Of a stretch of DNA of 64,000 nt, positions 24,993 to 36,300 are shown piece by piece. The stretch is from Sweltsa coloradensis. Lineage: Eukaryota > Arthropoda > Insecta > Plecoptera > Chloroperlidae. Below the pieces are notes generated by a model, which searched no databases, was not told where the DNA came from, and worked only from the letters and a program-made list of their open reading frames with translations. Both the position numbers and the translations under genes were made by a program. Every line of letters starts with the position of its first letter. The first letter of the stretch is position 1. The stretch is taken from NCBI GenBank assembly GCA_024449915.1, contig JAMZAV010000433.1:1-64000 (forward strand), given 5' to 3'.

Positions 24993-27341
24993 ACGTCGAG
25001 TTTATTATTAATATCTTGGTTCTATAAAAAGAATTTTGTGGTAAAATCAATGTGGCGTGTTTCCCATGGTCGATGGCGATAAAGAACGGAGGGTTGGAAT
25101 GAACACGGCGTTATCCTTATCTAAGCTTTATTAATGTAAAACTAAAACCAGACTATCAGAATGTAAAAATAGCTTTAGAACGACACGGAAGGTATAGTCA
25201 AGACATGCCATGTAGCACAGTAGTTAAGTTGATCTTAACACCATCGAAGAAAACATGATGAATTATTCATGAGACTCGGCGATCACCACAAGTGTTTTCG
25301 TACGTAATTTAGTCCCACTATTCTGTGCGTGGTAAGCAGCTATTTTTCGAATCGATTGGTAGTACACGCTTTTCATATTTATCCCCACCATAAGTTTACG
25401 TTCATTGGAAACTATAAATAAACGTGAACACAAATAATAAAAATACAACCCACAATGAAAATAATAACAACACTAATATTGTCGTGTGATAGCAACTGCC
25501 GCACATAGAGAGTAGTACCCAAAACATGAGACGCTACGTACCGATTATCCTGCCTAAAACAATATTAATCATTTGTATCATGCCAACTGTTGTATATATA
25601 AATATACATATTTTACCTGCCTTATAGTAGTGGATAAAAACGAAATTTATTTTTCTGTTCTAATTTATTTGTTTTTGATGTGCTAAAGATAAGAGTAACG
25701 CTTTTCCAGTCGCGTTCATGGATGAGATTTTTTGGTTGACTTTTCGATACTTTTATTACGGTTTCATGATTCGTAACATGTATTTCTGATGTATGGTTTG
25801 TTGTTGATGTTCTTTTCTAAGAATATTAACCAAAACTATGTTGAACTCTTATTTAAATAGTATTTTATCCCCCACCCACCCCACCCCGAGAATGATAAAG
25901 CGGATGCCATATGATCTACGATGTGACATCAAATGCCTCATAACCCAACAGTACACCATCATAGAACAGCATTCTTCTTTTTTGGGCTAGTTTTTTTTTT
26001 GTAATCTTGGCTTTTTACTTGATCAGTAACTCAAAAGCCCTTTTCCATTCTCATCATTGGCTATGAATTGTGAAGTGATGAAAGTTTTCAGGATTAACTA
26101 GTACAATGACTTCTTTCTGATTTATGTCATCACAATCTACGAGGAATTTAACGATAATTTTGCAAATACATATTTAATGAAAACCGAGCGCGTATGCAAT
26201 AGAGTAGGCCTTCATTATAACACGGTAGAGCAGATTGCCCGGGGAGGGTATGATTTCGTACCCAGCCGAATAAGTCTCACCGATCACGGGTTGGGCATGA
26301 AAGATGTATCTTAAGACGCAGCGATGAAACGAGAACGGGCTACAGATAATACACTGTTGAAAGTAGGTCACTTGAAGATATCGACCTTCTAACCTAAAGC
26401 CCGACCTAAGCTGCCTCCATTGGCGGCGACCTGTTGCAACAGAACCCGAGAACAATATCATACAAACATGATTAATTAAGTCAGAAGAAGCAACTCCAGT
26501 CATATTAATTATATTCTCTATGTCTCGACAGTTATAACTAAACTACTTCACTTGGCAAGGTGTAATTCAAAAACAGCGTCAAGGGATTAATTAGTGTGCT
26601 TGTCCCCGCGGAAGGGGGAGTTTTTCACCTTCGGGATGGAACTATACGGGAGTTTTTGTCGCACATTCATCATAGGGATTTTAATTAAATGCGTTGCTTT
26701 TGTTCGTAAGAAACAATTTGGATCGGTGTAAAATCTAAGATTAATACTGAGAAAGCGCGATCAATTAAATCAGAGATGAACAATAATCTTGAACGAACTT
26801 GGATTGCGTTAAACTTTTAATATATTGAAGCTGCGGAAGAACGGGAACATCACGTGCTGTATTATCGATTTCCAACTGTTAGACTTCTAGGTAAAGAAAT
26901 AAATATAGGGAAAGCAAATTTTGTTTGTATACCTAATATTGTGGTAGGAGATAGAACGGCAATACACATGAGTGAACAATTGTTATTGCTAAAGAAATAA
27001 ATTAACTAGGTTTTATCAAACGTATTCTTCAGAAAAAGAAAATATGTTCTAGCTTTTGCACCAAATCGTAATTCACTTAATTGAAATTTCTAAAAGACAT
27101 CGTATTAATAGCAACATTTCTTCGTTTAAATTGGCGATTACGAATGTATATCACGTAAATACTTGTCGTTGTGTTGTGAGCTGTAGTTGCAGAGTTGGTT
27201 GACGTATTTATTTCATTTTACAAAATGCTGATAGTGCAAAAGATTGTAATAAGAACACAGTATTATGCAATTATTTCGTGTGACTAGAGAAGTAACTCTG
27301 GAACCATATAATATTGACGCATGTTTCTCTGTTTGTTACAG
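24993..27341. other. Intron 1, distal part
   Basis: Mostly AT-rich. The stretch 26190-26480 is GC-richer and open on the minus strand for 109 codons without any domain I recognise; its tRNA-like words suggest a worn SINE. The intron ends in TTTGTTACAG at 27341. Confidence 0.4.
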
Positions 27342-27353
27342 ATCGCTGCAAGG

Positions 27354-28628
27354 ATGTCAACCAAGTCAATTGTCCACCAAATTATTATTCTTTCCCTTTT
27401 CTTCATCTCCCAAACCCTGGCTTATCCGGTTTTCGGCACTAAACGCTATGGTCGCTCCACTGGTATGCCGGCTCGCCGTCTCTCGGCCTGGGCGCCCCTG
27501 CCTATGCAGCCCTACCAGACCGCTCAGCCTAGCACTCCAAACCAGTTCCTGGGCCCCAACTACTACTCCGATTACCCCTACGCTCAAGACTACGAGACAG
27601 AGTACTACTACCCTCCCGAGCCTGTCTACAACGCCTACGCCCCGGTCCCCGCTCCATACTACGCCGGACCCTCCGCTGCCGACAACCTCAACTACGCGGT
27701 GTACCACTCAATGCTACCCTACTACTACGACGTCCGAAGACCCGGATACGGCTACTACGGGTACGACGAGAACAGCGACACCGTTGAAAACCTGCAAGAG
27801 GAGATGCAACAGGACGAAGAGAGAGAGGAAAGAGCAGAGGCGTTGCCTATCGGTCAAGAGACGTGGTTCGAGAAGAGCGACACCCAGCAACAAGAACAGG
27901 AGAGCATCGCCGATGTGAATGCCGCCTTCTTGCAGAACCTCATTCTCAGCCAGATGTACAGTGACGCTCAGTCGCGCGACAACGCCATGCGGGAGGATCC
28001 GATGAGATTCTCAGGCTACGGCGAGGATACGACCGGTGACTGGGTCTACGCCGACCAGGGTAGGGGCGATGCCGCGGGGTACTACGCAGACGAAGAAGAC
28101 GAGGATGTCAAAGAGTTGAAGTCCCTGGTGAAGAAACCCAGCTCGGAACCCAACGACCGCATGGATCGCGAGTCACGGCTCCGAGAAGAGAGGAGCCGGT
28201 ACGTCAAGCAGCAGGGGGGCTACCCAGCGTGGGAGGGCAGCTCCAACAAGGAGAGCATGGACTTCGCAAGGGTCTTCGGTGGTCAAATGATGAAGAAAAG
28301 CTACGACCAGTGGGCGGCTCCAGCTGACGAGAACGTCCTCAGCATCTCCGATCGGAAGGTGATCTCACCACCTAACGAGGAGGCCTGGAGCACCTCCCTG
28401 CCAGACCCCGTGACGACGCCTACCCCCCTCAGCACCACCGAGGCTCCGGACTTCGACGAGCGGCGAGGCCAGAAGGAGGTGCCGCTGCTGCGGCCCGCTA
28501 TGCCCGTCAGACACCCCGCGTTCAAGGACGCCATGGACGAGCTGATGAGGAGCGAGGCTCACCGCAGCAAGCCCTCCGTCTACGATACCATCAAGAAGCT
28601 TCTGGACATGGAGGAGGGACTGCGCGAG
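27354..28628 (+). CDS. Secreted prohormone-like precursor, first coding exon
   Basis: This exon encodes residues 1-425 of a 458-residue secreted protein. The acceptor TTTGTTACAG ends at 27341, so the exon starts at 27342 and the first ATG is at 27354; the upstream in-frame ATG at 27321 falls in the intron. Residues 1-23 form a signal peptide with hydrophobic core IIILSLFFI and likely cleavage after TLA. The peptide YPVFGT follows, then a KR site at 30-31. Residues 43-140 are rich in Tyr and Pro, and 140-260 are acidic and Gln-rich. Dibasic pairs lie at 41-42, 128-129, 260-261, 314-315, 370-371 and 414-415. A helical segment (388-425) ends at the phase-0 donor GAG|GTAAGA. Exon composition is far GC-richer than its surroundings. 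A neuropeptide or prohormone precursor is my inference; a Tyr-rich extracellular matrix protein is the alternative. I cannot name a family. Confidence 0.88.
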
Positions 28629-29285
28629 GTAAGACCACATGCCACTAGGCGTACGTAGAGTTTTCTGTTCAATGGTTTATTTGTTAATTGATTGTTGGTA
28701 TGGGTAAGGCTTATTTCTCCACAGAGTTTGGCTACAAAATGTTAACAAATACATAGCATACATTTAAAAAAACAACTAATGTTTTGTCACTCTTTTATTC
28801 TTAGAGACAATTTTAAATCAACATTAGTTTCAATTCCCTTAAAATGTGGTCCCCGGTTGTACGTCTGAAACAACGTTCTAATACTGCGTCCAATGTAGCG
28901 TGTAATCTTGCATAAACATGCGGAATCTGCTGCTGAACGCAGAACCACAACCACTGCACTCTTGGACGTTGCGGCCGGAAATGTGTAGGATGTGGCTACA
29001 GACGAAAAGCTGAAGGCTGGGCCATTATAAATTGTTATTAAAATTCCCATTAAATTGTACGCACATTTTCATAACTCACACCAAAGACAACTATTGCGAG
29101 AGGTTTAGGGTGGAACATTAATGCTACTTAGGTTTCGCGGTTGATAAAGAAACGATCGCGTAGAAAAACTAATCAAATCTTTACACAATCTCCAAAGTGT
29201 TCGTTTCTTTCTTAAAGTAAATTAAATTTGGCTGCACTACTCTCGTAACCATTCATTATCAACAAGTAATAGAATAGCCTTGTTC
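28629..29285. other. Intron 2, first part
   Basis: AT-rich intronic sequence after the GTAAGA donor. If the donor is ignored, the frame runs on for only nine more codons before TAG, which supports splicing here. Confidence 0.6.
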
Positions 29286-29660
29286 TATAAATAGCTGTAC
29301 GAATAAAACGTGAGGTAAAGTTCGGAGAGTAGCTGTGCTGAATGGGAGGGCTATATATCCAGAGTCCCGGGTTTGACTAGAGCTGGCCAAAGTTGCTAGC
29401 TCGCGCGGCGCCCGACCCCGGCCCAGCTCGGCTCCATTCACAAGAGCCCGCCCCCGCCCCCGCCGCCCCCGCATAGCGTCGCCTGCTCGCTGACGTCATG
29501 GTAACAAATGGATTTGGGCTAGTTGCCAAAATAACTCACCCCTTAGGGCGATGGGCTCTGGCTTCGCGTGGGTGTCCAATGGGAACGTAGGGGAGAGGGG
29601 TTGTGCGGGGTAGGGTTAAAAATAGCGGGGGTTTCATTCATAAAGGGCTTGAGCTAAATC
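29286..29660. promoter_or_regulatory. Intronic GC island with promoter-like signals
   Basis: A TATAAATA box lies at 29286-29293. It is followed by a very GC-rich block with CCCGCCCCC repeats of the Sp1/KLF kind (about 29448-29470), a perfect CRE TGACGTCA (29491-29498), a CCAAT box near 29576 and a TTAAAAATA box near 29616. The block lies between the two coding exons. It may be an enhancer or an alternative promoter, but I see no leader exon with a good donor, so I leave the direction open. Confidence 0.4.
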
Positions 29661-30020
29661 GCGCAGAGAATCGAACGGCGAACTGCAGCTACTCGACTGT
29701 GATGTGGGAATGCCTGCATCATCCTAGAGAGGAAAGTGTTTGACTACTTTCCTTATTTCATTTGGATTTCTTCGTGCCCTTGTACAACATGGACACACTC
29801 GATTTATTTTCTGAGCGTTTCTTACGTCATGCATGCTTTTTCAATGGTGTCGACATTGATTTCTTCCAGGGTTTTTTAATTTAAAAATAAATCACAACAG
29901 AAACAAAACATTTCAGTGGTCCAGTTCCACTTACCAATCTATTACATTATATTACAGTCCAGTCCATGTACTTAAGCTAGTATAGATACTTCTTTCAACT
30001 GAGATGTCTTGTGTTTCCAG

Positions 30021-30122
30021 GATCGGGAAGCTATCTGGCGAGCACAGCCTCAAAAGAGGTTCGTATCAAACGAAGAGTCCTTGGTCGAACAACTGGGCGG
30101 TTTGAAGAAAGATTCGGCATAA
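30021..30122 (+). CDS. Prohormone-like precursor, last coding exon
   Basis: This 34-codon terminal exon starts after the acceptor GTGTTTCCAG (30020) and continues the upstream exon in phase 0. It encodes residues 426-458 and ends at TAA (30120-30122). It begins DREAIWRAQPQ, then has a KR site at 437-438, then FVSNEESLVEQLGGL, then KK at 454-455 and DSA. The charged helix of the first exon continues smoothly into it, and the peptide between KR and KK is flanked exactly like a processed neuropeptide. A different frame is open across the same bases (30011-30226), which would hide this exon from simple frame scans. Confidence 0.82.
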   Translation, partial: DREAIWRAQPQKRFVSNEESLVEQLGGLKKDSA

Positions 30123-31065
30123 GTTGCAACGAAACCTCTCACGGGGCGGGAAGAAGATTAAAGAGAGTTAGGTTGATCGCCATTGTCTTTGTTCCACCCC
30201 ATAACTCAGAGTCGGAAGTCACCTAGGTTGGGTGTGGAAGGTGGCGGATTATTCGTAACGGTTGTTGAGACTGACGTGATGTATAAGCCTCATATCGTAC
30301 TTAGTACCGACTAGAAGGTGTAGGTAGGTGTTTCAATACAACACCGTTATGCATGTGTGTATGTAGAGTATTAACTTTCTTTCATGCAACCGAAGCTTTC
30401 AATATCACTGGAACTCTTTAATATTCTATGTTGAAATAGGGCTTAAAATTCAAATTGTATTAATTCCCCTTGTCTAATACGTCCTTTAGACTTTAGAACC
30501 CTTTGTTAAATTCCCTAAATGTGAGAGCGGTTAAGTGAATGTTAGACAGAAACCTGTGCTTGTCGCGTCATTGTAGTAGCGGACATACAGATTAAGTTTC
30601 ACGGCCTATCAACTTCTATTATCAATATTTAATGTAAATCAAGTGTTTCATAACTATGATGTTAACACAATTTGACGAATAAGAATGATGATGATGATGA
30701 TGATTAAGGATGAGAGAAATAATTTTAATACGTAGGAAAACTATCCGTTATTACTGTTGTGAATATGTAAAGATATGTTGTTCTTTTGTGAAGATATTTA
30801 AAATTTTCCATTTGGATAAGGAATGCTGAAATTACTCGATAACATATAAATGATGATTGGAGTTTTGTACGATCCGAGAATGATCGACTAGTCCTTGTAC
30901 CTTTTACAATAGCAGAGCAAAATACCTGTGATAATTAACAGAGAACCCAAGGACTGCGATGGTAGTGTTTCAGTATGTAGAGCGTGCATATTTATTTTCA
31001 ATGTAAAACCTATCCGTAAGAGAGAAAACTATTTAAACTTTAGAATAAATCATTATTATTTTTAA
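30123..31065 (+). other. 3' UTR of the prohormone-like gene
   Basis: After the TAA stop the first clear polyadenylation signal I found is AATAAA at 31044-31049, giving a 3' UTR of about 0.94 kb. It includes a short GATGAT tract near 30685-30705. The end is inferred from the signal only. Confidence 0.5.
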
Positions 31066-33744
31066 TGGTGTTCTTTAATGTTCAATGTAAAGTGTTAATA
31101 TGATTATAGCTAATTCAAGAGAAGAAATATATTATTAATATACATACATACATACACATATATATATATTCGTCTATACGTACTTGGGTTGTAATTCTCA
31201 CCCACCCGGTAATACTGGTATATTAGCACTGAGGGGCAGGGTCTCGCCGATTGGGATGGCCATCGAAGCCGTTGTAACGGCCAAGCCTTGCACCTTAGTG
31301 AGCCCATTAGAAGAATTACTGCATGTTATAATTATATTGTATATGTAAGCAATTAATGTTTTATGTTAATTTCTTCCTTATGAAAACTACGCAGTTTTCT
31401 ACCTAGATTGTTTAGACACATAGACTTCCTGATATTCGTACGCAATGGCCTATTATTATACAGTTAAGTTAGTGTAACTTGACTTGATAAAGTGAAGCAT
31501 CAAATGCTTTAGATGAGCACACCTAATTGACTATTTGGGAAGTCAATTCGCTGTCAATTAACAGACCAAAACAGAGAGTTGGTAGCAATTAAAAGCAACA
31601 ATCAATGTTTCAATGTTGTAATATCATCACTGTCGATTCAGTTTGAGGGTGTTCTCCAGTCATTTCGAAGTTTGCATCAATTATAAACGCAGATAAAATG
31701 CAGTTTATTTAAATCTTAAATGCGGAAGTTTAAACGATCTTGCTCAAAAATCTATGTTTATGTTTAAAATTAAATTAGTAAAGAGTCTGTAATTCGTATT
31801 TTTTTACAAAGCAAACACAATACTTATGACACAAGTTAGATAACTTCAACATAAAATGGTATTGAACACTCTTCAAATTTGAAATTTATTTGTGTATTAA
31901 TAAGAAAATAAATTAATAATTCGTTTAAATTAAATTAAAGGTGTAAATATAAGTAAATGTTTCACATGGTGTGCTCAATTAAGTATGTGATGCAATGTTC
32001 GTTTATTAGCTTAATAATGATTTGCCAGTTCAAGAAGTGAAATTTGTAAATAGCACTCCTGGACGCATACATATTTCATTTTATTATTTCTCGCAAGCTA
32101 ATTCAATGATTGAACAACTTTTAAATTCGCCTTTTTACTCAACACACGTTGTTCAATCCGTTCGTTTTAATCCAATTCTTCCATTATCTAATTCAAACAC
32201 TAAGTATAAAAAAAAAACAATTTGCAAGTACTATTTGCCAATAATAGACTTTCTTTGAACCAGAGCTACTTCTCAAATGTGTACATATCCCTGCTTCTAT
32301 CATATATTTTGTAATGATATTGTACATAATTATATTTTCATACACAAAATGAAAAAATGATTAAAAAACAATCTTTTATCTTGAACCGTGTTCTTTGTGT
32401 AACCGAAAAACATTACTCTCAGCTTGGGTAAAAGCTGCTTGGTGTGAGATGTATTCAAAATAAACTGTGTTCCACATAGTACGGCTGGACTTGTTATTGG
32501 TTCACCTCCCACAACCACAACTATTCATTATGAGAGGAACCACATATTATGTGCGTACTTTCGGTGTGTTTGCGACGTACCACCTAGATGGTACGCACAT
32601 TCGTACTGAAACTTCAAATTTTATAAAATAATCAAATACACCGAAATGAGCCACAAAATATGTGATTTCTCTAATATCTCAGGCTGTGAAAGCATTAACA
32701 TTGAAAGTATAAATAAACGTTCATTTTTCAATATCAACAAACTAAACATGTAATTAGAGAACATAATTATGAATGCAAGAGCACCAGAGAGAGCATCTAC
32801 CCAGTACTACTTTCGTAACTGTCATAATATCCTATCAAATAATTGTACAATCGAGATCCATGAACTCCTTTCAACACCACTCCCATTTACAAACCTTTCA
32901 TATTGCGTAGAAAACCAGTTGCCTGTTTTGTTGTGTGTAAATGTGTACGAACATAATAATTTTTCTCACATAACCTTACAATAAGTTACCTTATATATTA
33001 TCATAATGACTTCAGGTAAATAATCACTTGAGTCCTATTAAAGATTAGCTCGCGTACCCCCCCCCCCCCTCCCCAACTATCCTTACACCATTACCTAGTT
33101 AAAACCAGAAGAAGTGGTCTCTACCAACCACGGTCAATCTGATATTTTAACTCAGTCAGTCAGATTTCGATTAAAATTGTTAAATGGTTTTTATTGGCTT
33201 TCTCTTAACAACATAAAATGTGCATATGATTCCTAGTTCCGATGAGTATTTGGCATCCCCCCTAGTTTGCATTCAGCCGCGTATCCCGAACTGCTCACGT
33301 AGCGACTATAAAGCAACGATTCCTCTTCAATGAGCTCATCGCCTTTGTTCGACTAACCGTACAATCCTCACAATATCCCTGATTTTTTAAAGGTATTTAT
33401 TTAACTTAAAAAATAACGGTACAGCAGTGCATAATATAGTGTGTACAAAATAACCTGAGTCATTGGGCTCATTAACATTTTAACAAAAAACAATTATAAT
33501 GTATAGCATAGTATAGAGATATTGAATAAAAACATAGGTATATAATGAGGAAAAAAATTGAACAAAAAAATCCTTTTCGGAACTAAGTAAGACAATTCTA
33601 AGATAAAGTAATAAATACAATACGGTATAACAGTAGAGTTATACAATTACAGATGAGAGTAAAGCATGTTTAGTACGCTTGTGTTTGTATCTTTGGTATG
33701 TAAGTGAGGACAGACTGTAGTCTCCAAGGCTAGAAATTGAAGTA
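31066..33744. other. AT-rich intergenic DNA
   Basis: A TACA/TA microsatellite lies at 31140-31170, followed by a GC-richer patch to about 31310 that resembles a worn transposon. A C run lies at 33059-33070. No gene is seen. Confidence 0.4.
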
Positions 33745-34390
33745 TTACGTGAATTTTCTGTGCATTTTTAATAGAAGCGATGGGTGAATTGAAAGACAAG
33801 ATCTTGATTTGTAGGTTAATTGAAAAATGTAATGTAGTTCTGATATCCAGGGGTTTCTTGAAAAATTAAGACTTTTTTCTGAACGCTTGTAGTTTTCTAT
33901 AATTTGAAGTGCAAGTAGAGGACATGCGTACGTTATAATTTGCATTGCCATGGTGTACAGAATAAACTTAATTTTTATATTCATATCAATACGCCTATTA
34001 CATATGGGATACAGTTGTGATATGGCAGAGTACGCTTGCTGGATTTTGCTATTGATGTGGTGAGTAAAGGCGAGCTTTTTGTCAAGATATATCCTAGGTA
34101 CTTTATGACGTTAGACCAGTCTATTCTTTGTTCGTTAATAATTAACAGTTGGATGTCTCGTGGTCGTCGCTTGGTGAACAAAATGGCGGTCGTTTTTGAG
34201 CCATGACTTTAATTCTCCATCGATGGAATTTTTTTTTTTTTTTTATATAAAAGCAAATTTCAGTCGCTTTTTAATTGCACTGATTATGTAGGAAGAAGTC
34301 AAAATTGTGGTGTCATCTGCAAATACACTCAGAAGAATTTTTTTGAGACGAGGAATGGCATTTATATACACACACAGAGAAGAGCGTTCT
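33745..34390 (-). pseudogene. Decayed Jockey-like LINE reverse transcriptase
   Basis: The minus strand reads as a broken reverse transcriptase of a non-LTR element. From the right come VYINAIPRL-like residues, then the catalytic FADDTTIL (FADD codons at 34312-34323), a worn stretch with a long T run (34229-34246), then LFTKRRPRDIQLL and VIKYLGYIL, and last ILYTMAMQIITYACP. These match the order of RT motifs C to E and the thumb region in Jockey-type elements. At least two frame changes and the T run break it. It is 5'-truncated and has no endonuclease domain, so it is a dead fossil. Confidence 0.75.
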
Positions 34391-34558
34391 GCATTTTTTA
34401 TCAAAGCGACTTTTCGCATAACATTATTTTCACAACTAACTTTGAATGCGCTAAACCGGTTACTCTCTCGAAGCTGAGTGCATGGTTTTCAATTATAAAT
34501 TTTGTATGAGTTTGAATGTCAGGAATTATCCATTAAAAATTATTATATGCTACTTTTA

Positions 34559-34578
34559 GACCCGGCACCTCCACCAAA
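34559..34578 (+). repeat. Dispersed 18-mer motif, copy 3
   Basis: Exact GACCCGGCACCTCCACCAAA, about 170 bp beyond the Jockey-like fossil. Confidence 0.9.
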
Positions 34579-35045
34579 CAGCTGATTCTATCGAAGACAC
34601 ATGTTATCCGTGCTAATTACAAAACATTTGAACTTTTAAAAACAATGTGACGCCCGAGCTTCACACAAGGTTACAATGTATTATATATTATGACATTTTC
34701 TCATTATATAAGCATTAGTTAACATTTATTTGATTTAGCTAAAGGACACAAACACTCAAAATTGTGTTATTGTTATGTACAATTTGTCCTAATAAAAAAT
34801 TGAAATCGAAAAAAAATTGTGTCACATTTTAGAGACTGATGTATGAACAATGAATATTTAACAACTACTCCGAACGGGCATTTATGTAAAAAAAAAAAAA
34901 AACAACGAAAACACATAATAACGCATTCAAAGGTGCTGACGATCAATCATTGCCCTGCGATTAACAAATTTTAAGTGTTCAGTAATCAGGATCCAATTAT
35001 TTCGTATAATCACACAATTTTCTATAAACAATGTTTTGTACTCAA

Positions 35046-35677
35046 TTAAGGCTATTCGAGTGTTTTTTTCTTTTTTTCCAAAATATGCTACCAAGTTAAA
35101 ATATAGTGAACGGCTTTTAAACCTGGCCCTTTTTTTTAGAAAATCAAAACTATTTTTTTCAAATTTCTCTAATCCGGTACACGGCCAATATCGCCACCTT
35201 AAAATAATTTCAAACTTTAATTAGCCAAGGCACACCATTCAATGTAGGGCGTTATGTTTATGTGACATTAATTTTCAACTGGTTTTCCATAGGCTGACTG
35301 AGAGATTTTTTTTTAACAATTGCCTTTTCTGCGAATTTTTTCGTTTGGCGGTACAAATCGGCACAAAATACCGCCAAACGAAAAAATTCGCAGGAAAGAC
35401 AATTGCTAAAAAATCTTTTTTCTCTCAATCAGCCTCTAGAAAACCAGTTGAAAATAATGTCACAAAAACACAACACCCTACGTTGAATGGTGTGCCTTGG
35501 CGAATTGAAGTTTGAAATTATTTTGAGGTGTCGATATTAATCATGTACCGGATCAGAAAAAATTGAAAAAAAAAATAGTTTTGGTTTTCTAAAAGAGCCA
35601 GGTTTCAAAGCCATTCGCTATATTTTGACTAGATAGCATATTTTGGAAAATAGAAAAACGTGGTCGAATAGCCTTAA
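35046..35677. mobile_element. 632-bp fold-back element flanked by TTAA
   Basis: This is a nearly full-length inverted repeat centred at 35361. Arms of about 300 bp pair across a 15-base loop (inner stem 35343-35353 with 35369-35379, GTTTGGCGGTA). The ends read TTAAGGCTATTCGA and TCGAATAGCCTTAA, so the element is bounded by TTAA. TTAA is the target of piggyBac-type transposases, which makes a piggyBac-related MITE one reading; the class remains inference. No coding capacity is seen. Arm mismatches are few. Confidence 0.85.
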
Positions 35678-35678
35678 G

Positions 35679-36300
35679 GGGAATCCCTAGACCCAAATAT
35701 GATTTCTAAAGAATGCAGTAAAGACGTCTGAAAAGTAAATAGAATGTAAGAGGGGCTTTTTAAAAGAGCGGATTATTTTTTTGAAATTTTTTTGACGGGA
35801 CTTAACCTCAGAATCAACAATTGTATTCAAATTACTGGAATCAGTTGCTCAAGTTCAAAATTGAATTTTTAGCAGCGGTTTTTTGTATATTATTTCTACA
35901 CTCCTTTATCTACAACCTAAATATAAGTATTATTGGTTTTATATGGTTTCAGGCGTTGCACAATTTTTTCCGTTAAACGGTACAAAATTTGAAATTGTAC
36001 CGGCAGGAGAAAAAAATTGTGCAACGCAACAAACCATATAAATCCAAAAATCTTTTTATTTAGGTTGTAGATAAAGGAGTGTAGAAAAATATAAAAAAAC
36101 CCCTGCTAAAAATTCAATTTTGAACTTGAGCAACTGATTCCAGTAATTTGAATACAATTGTTGATTCTGAGGTTATGTCCCGTCAAAAAAATTTTCAAAA
36201 AAATAATCCGCTCTTTTATTAAGCCCCTCTTACATTCTACTTACTTTTCAGACGTCTTTACTACATTCTTAAGAAATCATATTTCAAGAGGGATATTCTC
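35679..36300. mobile_element. Second giant fold-back element, abutting the first
   Basis: A second, unrelated inverted repeat is centred at about 35990, with arms of about 300 bp. The outer parts share AAATATGATTTCT (35695) with its complement ending at 36284, and weaker pairing extends to 35679 and 36300. The inner parts pair GCGTTGCACAA (35953) with TTGTGCAACGC (ending 36027). It begins one base after the TTAA of the first fold-back. The right arm differs by scattered substitutions and small indels. Confidence 0.85.

Noticed and set aside
27265..27918. 217-codon + strand frame overlapping the first coding exon
   Set aside because: It is a shifted frame of the GC-rich exon. It lacks a signal sequence, crosses the acceptor at 27341, and has Thr/Pro/Ser-rich composition typical of a shadow frame.
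28301..28640. Minus-strand frames opposite the coding exon
   Set aside because: They are shadows of the real + strand frame caused by high GC content.
30011..30226. 71-codon frame starting ATGTTTCC... at the last exon
   Set aside because: Its start lies in the intron, before the acceptor. The correct frame is the phase-0 one that ends at 30122.
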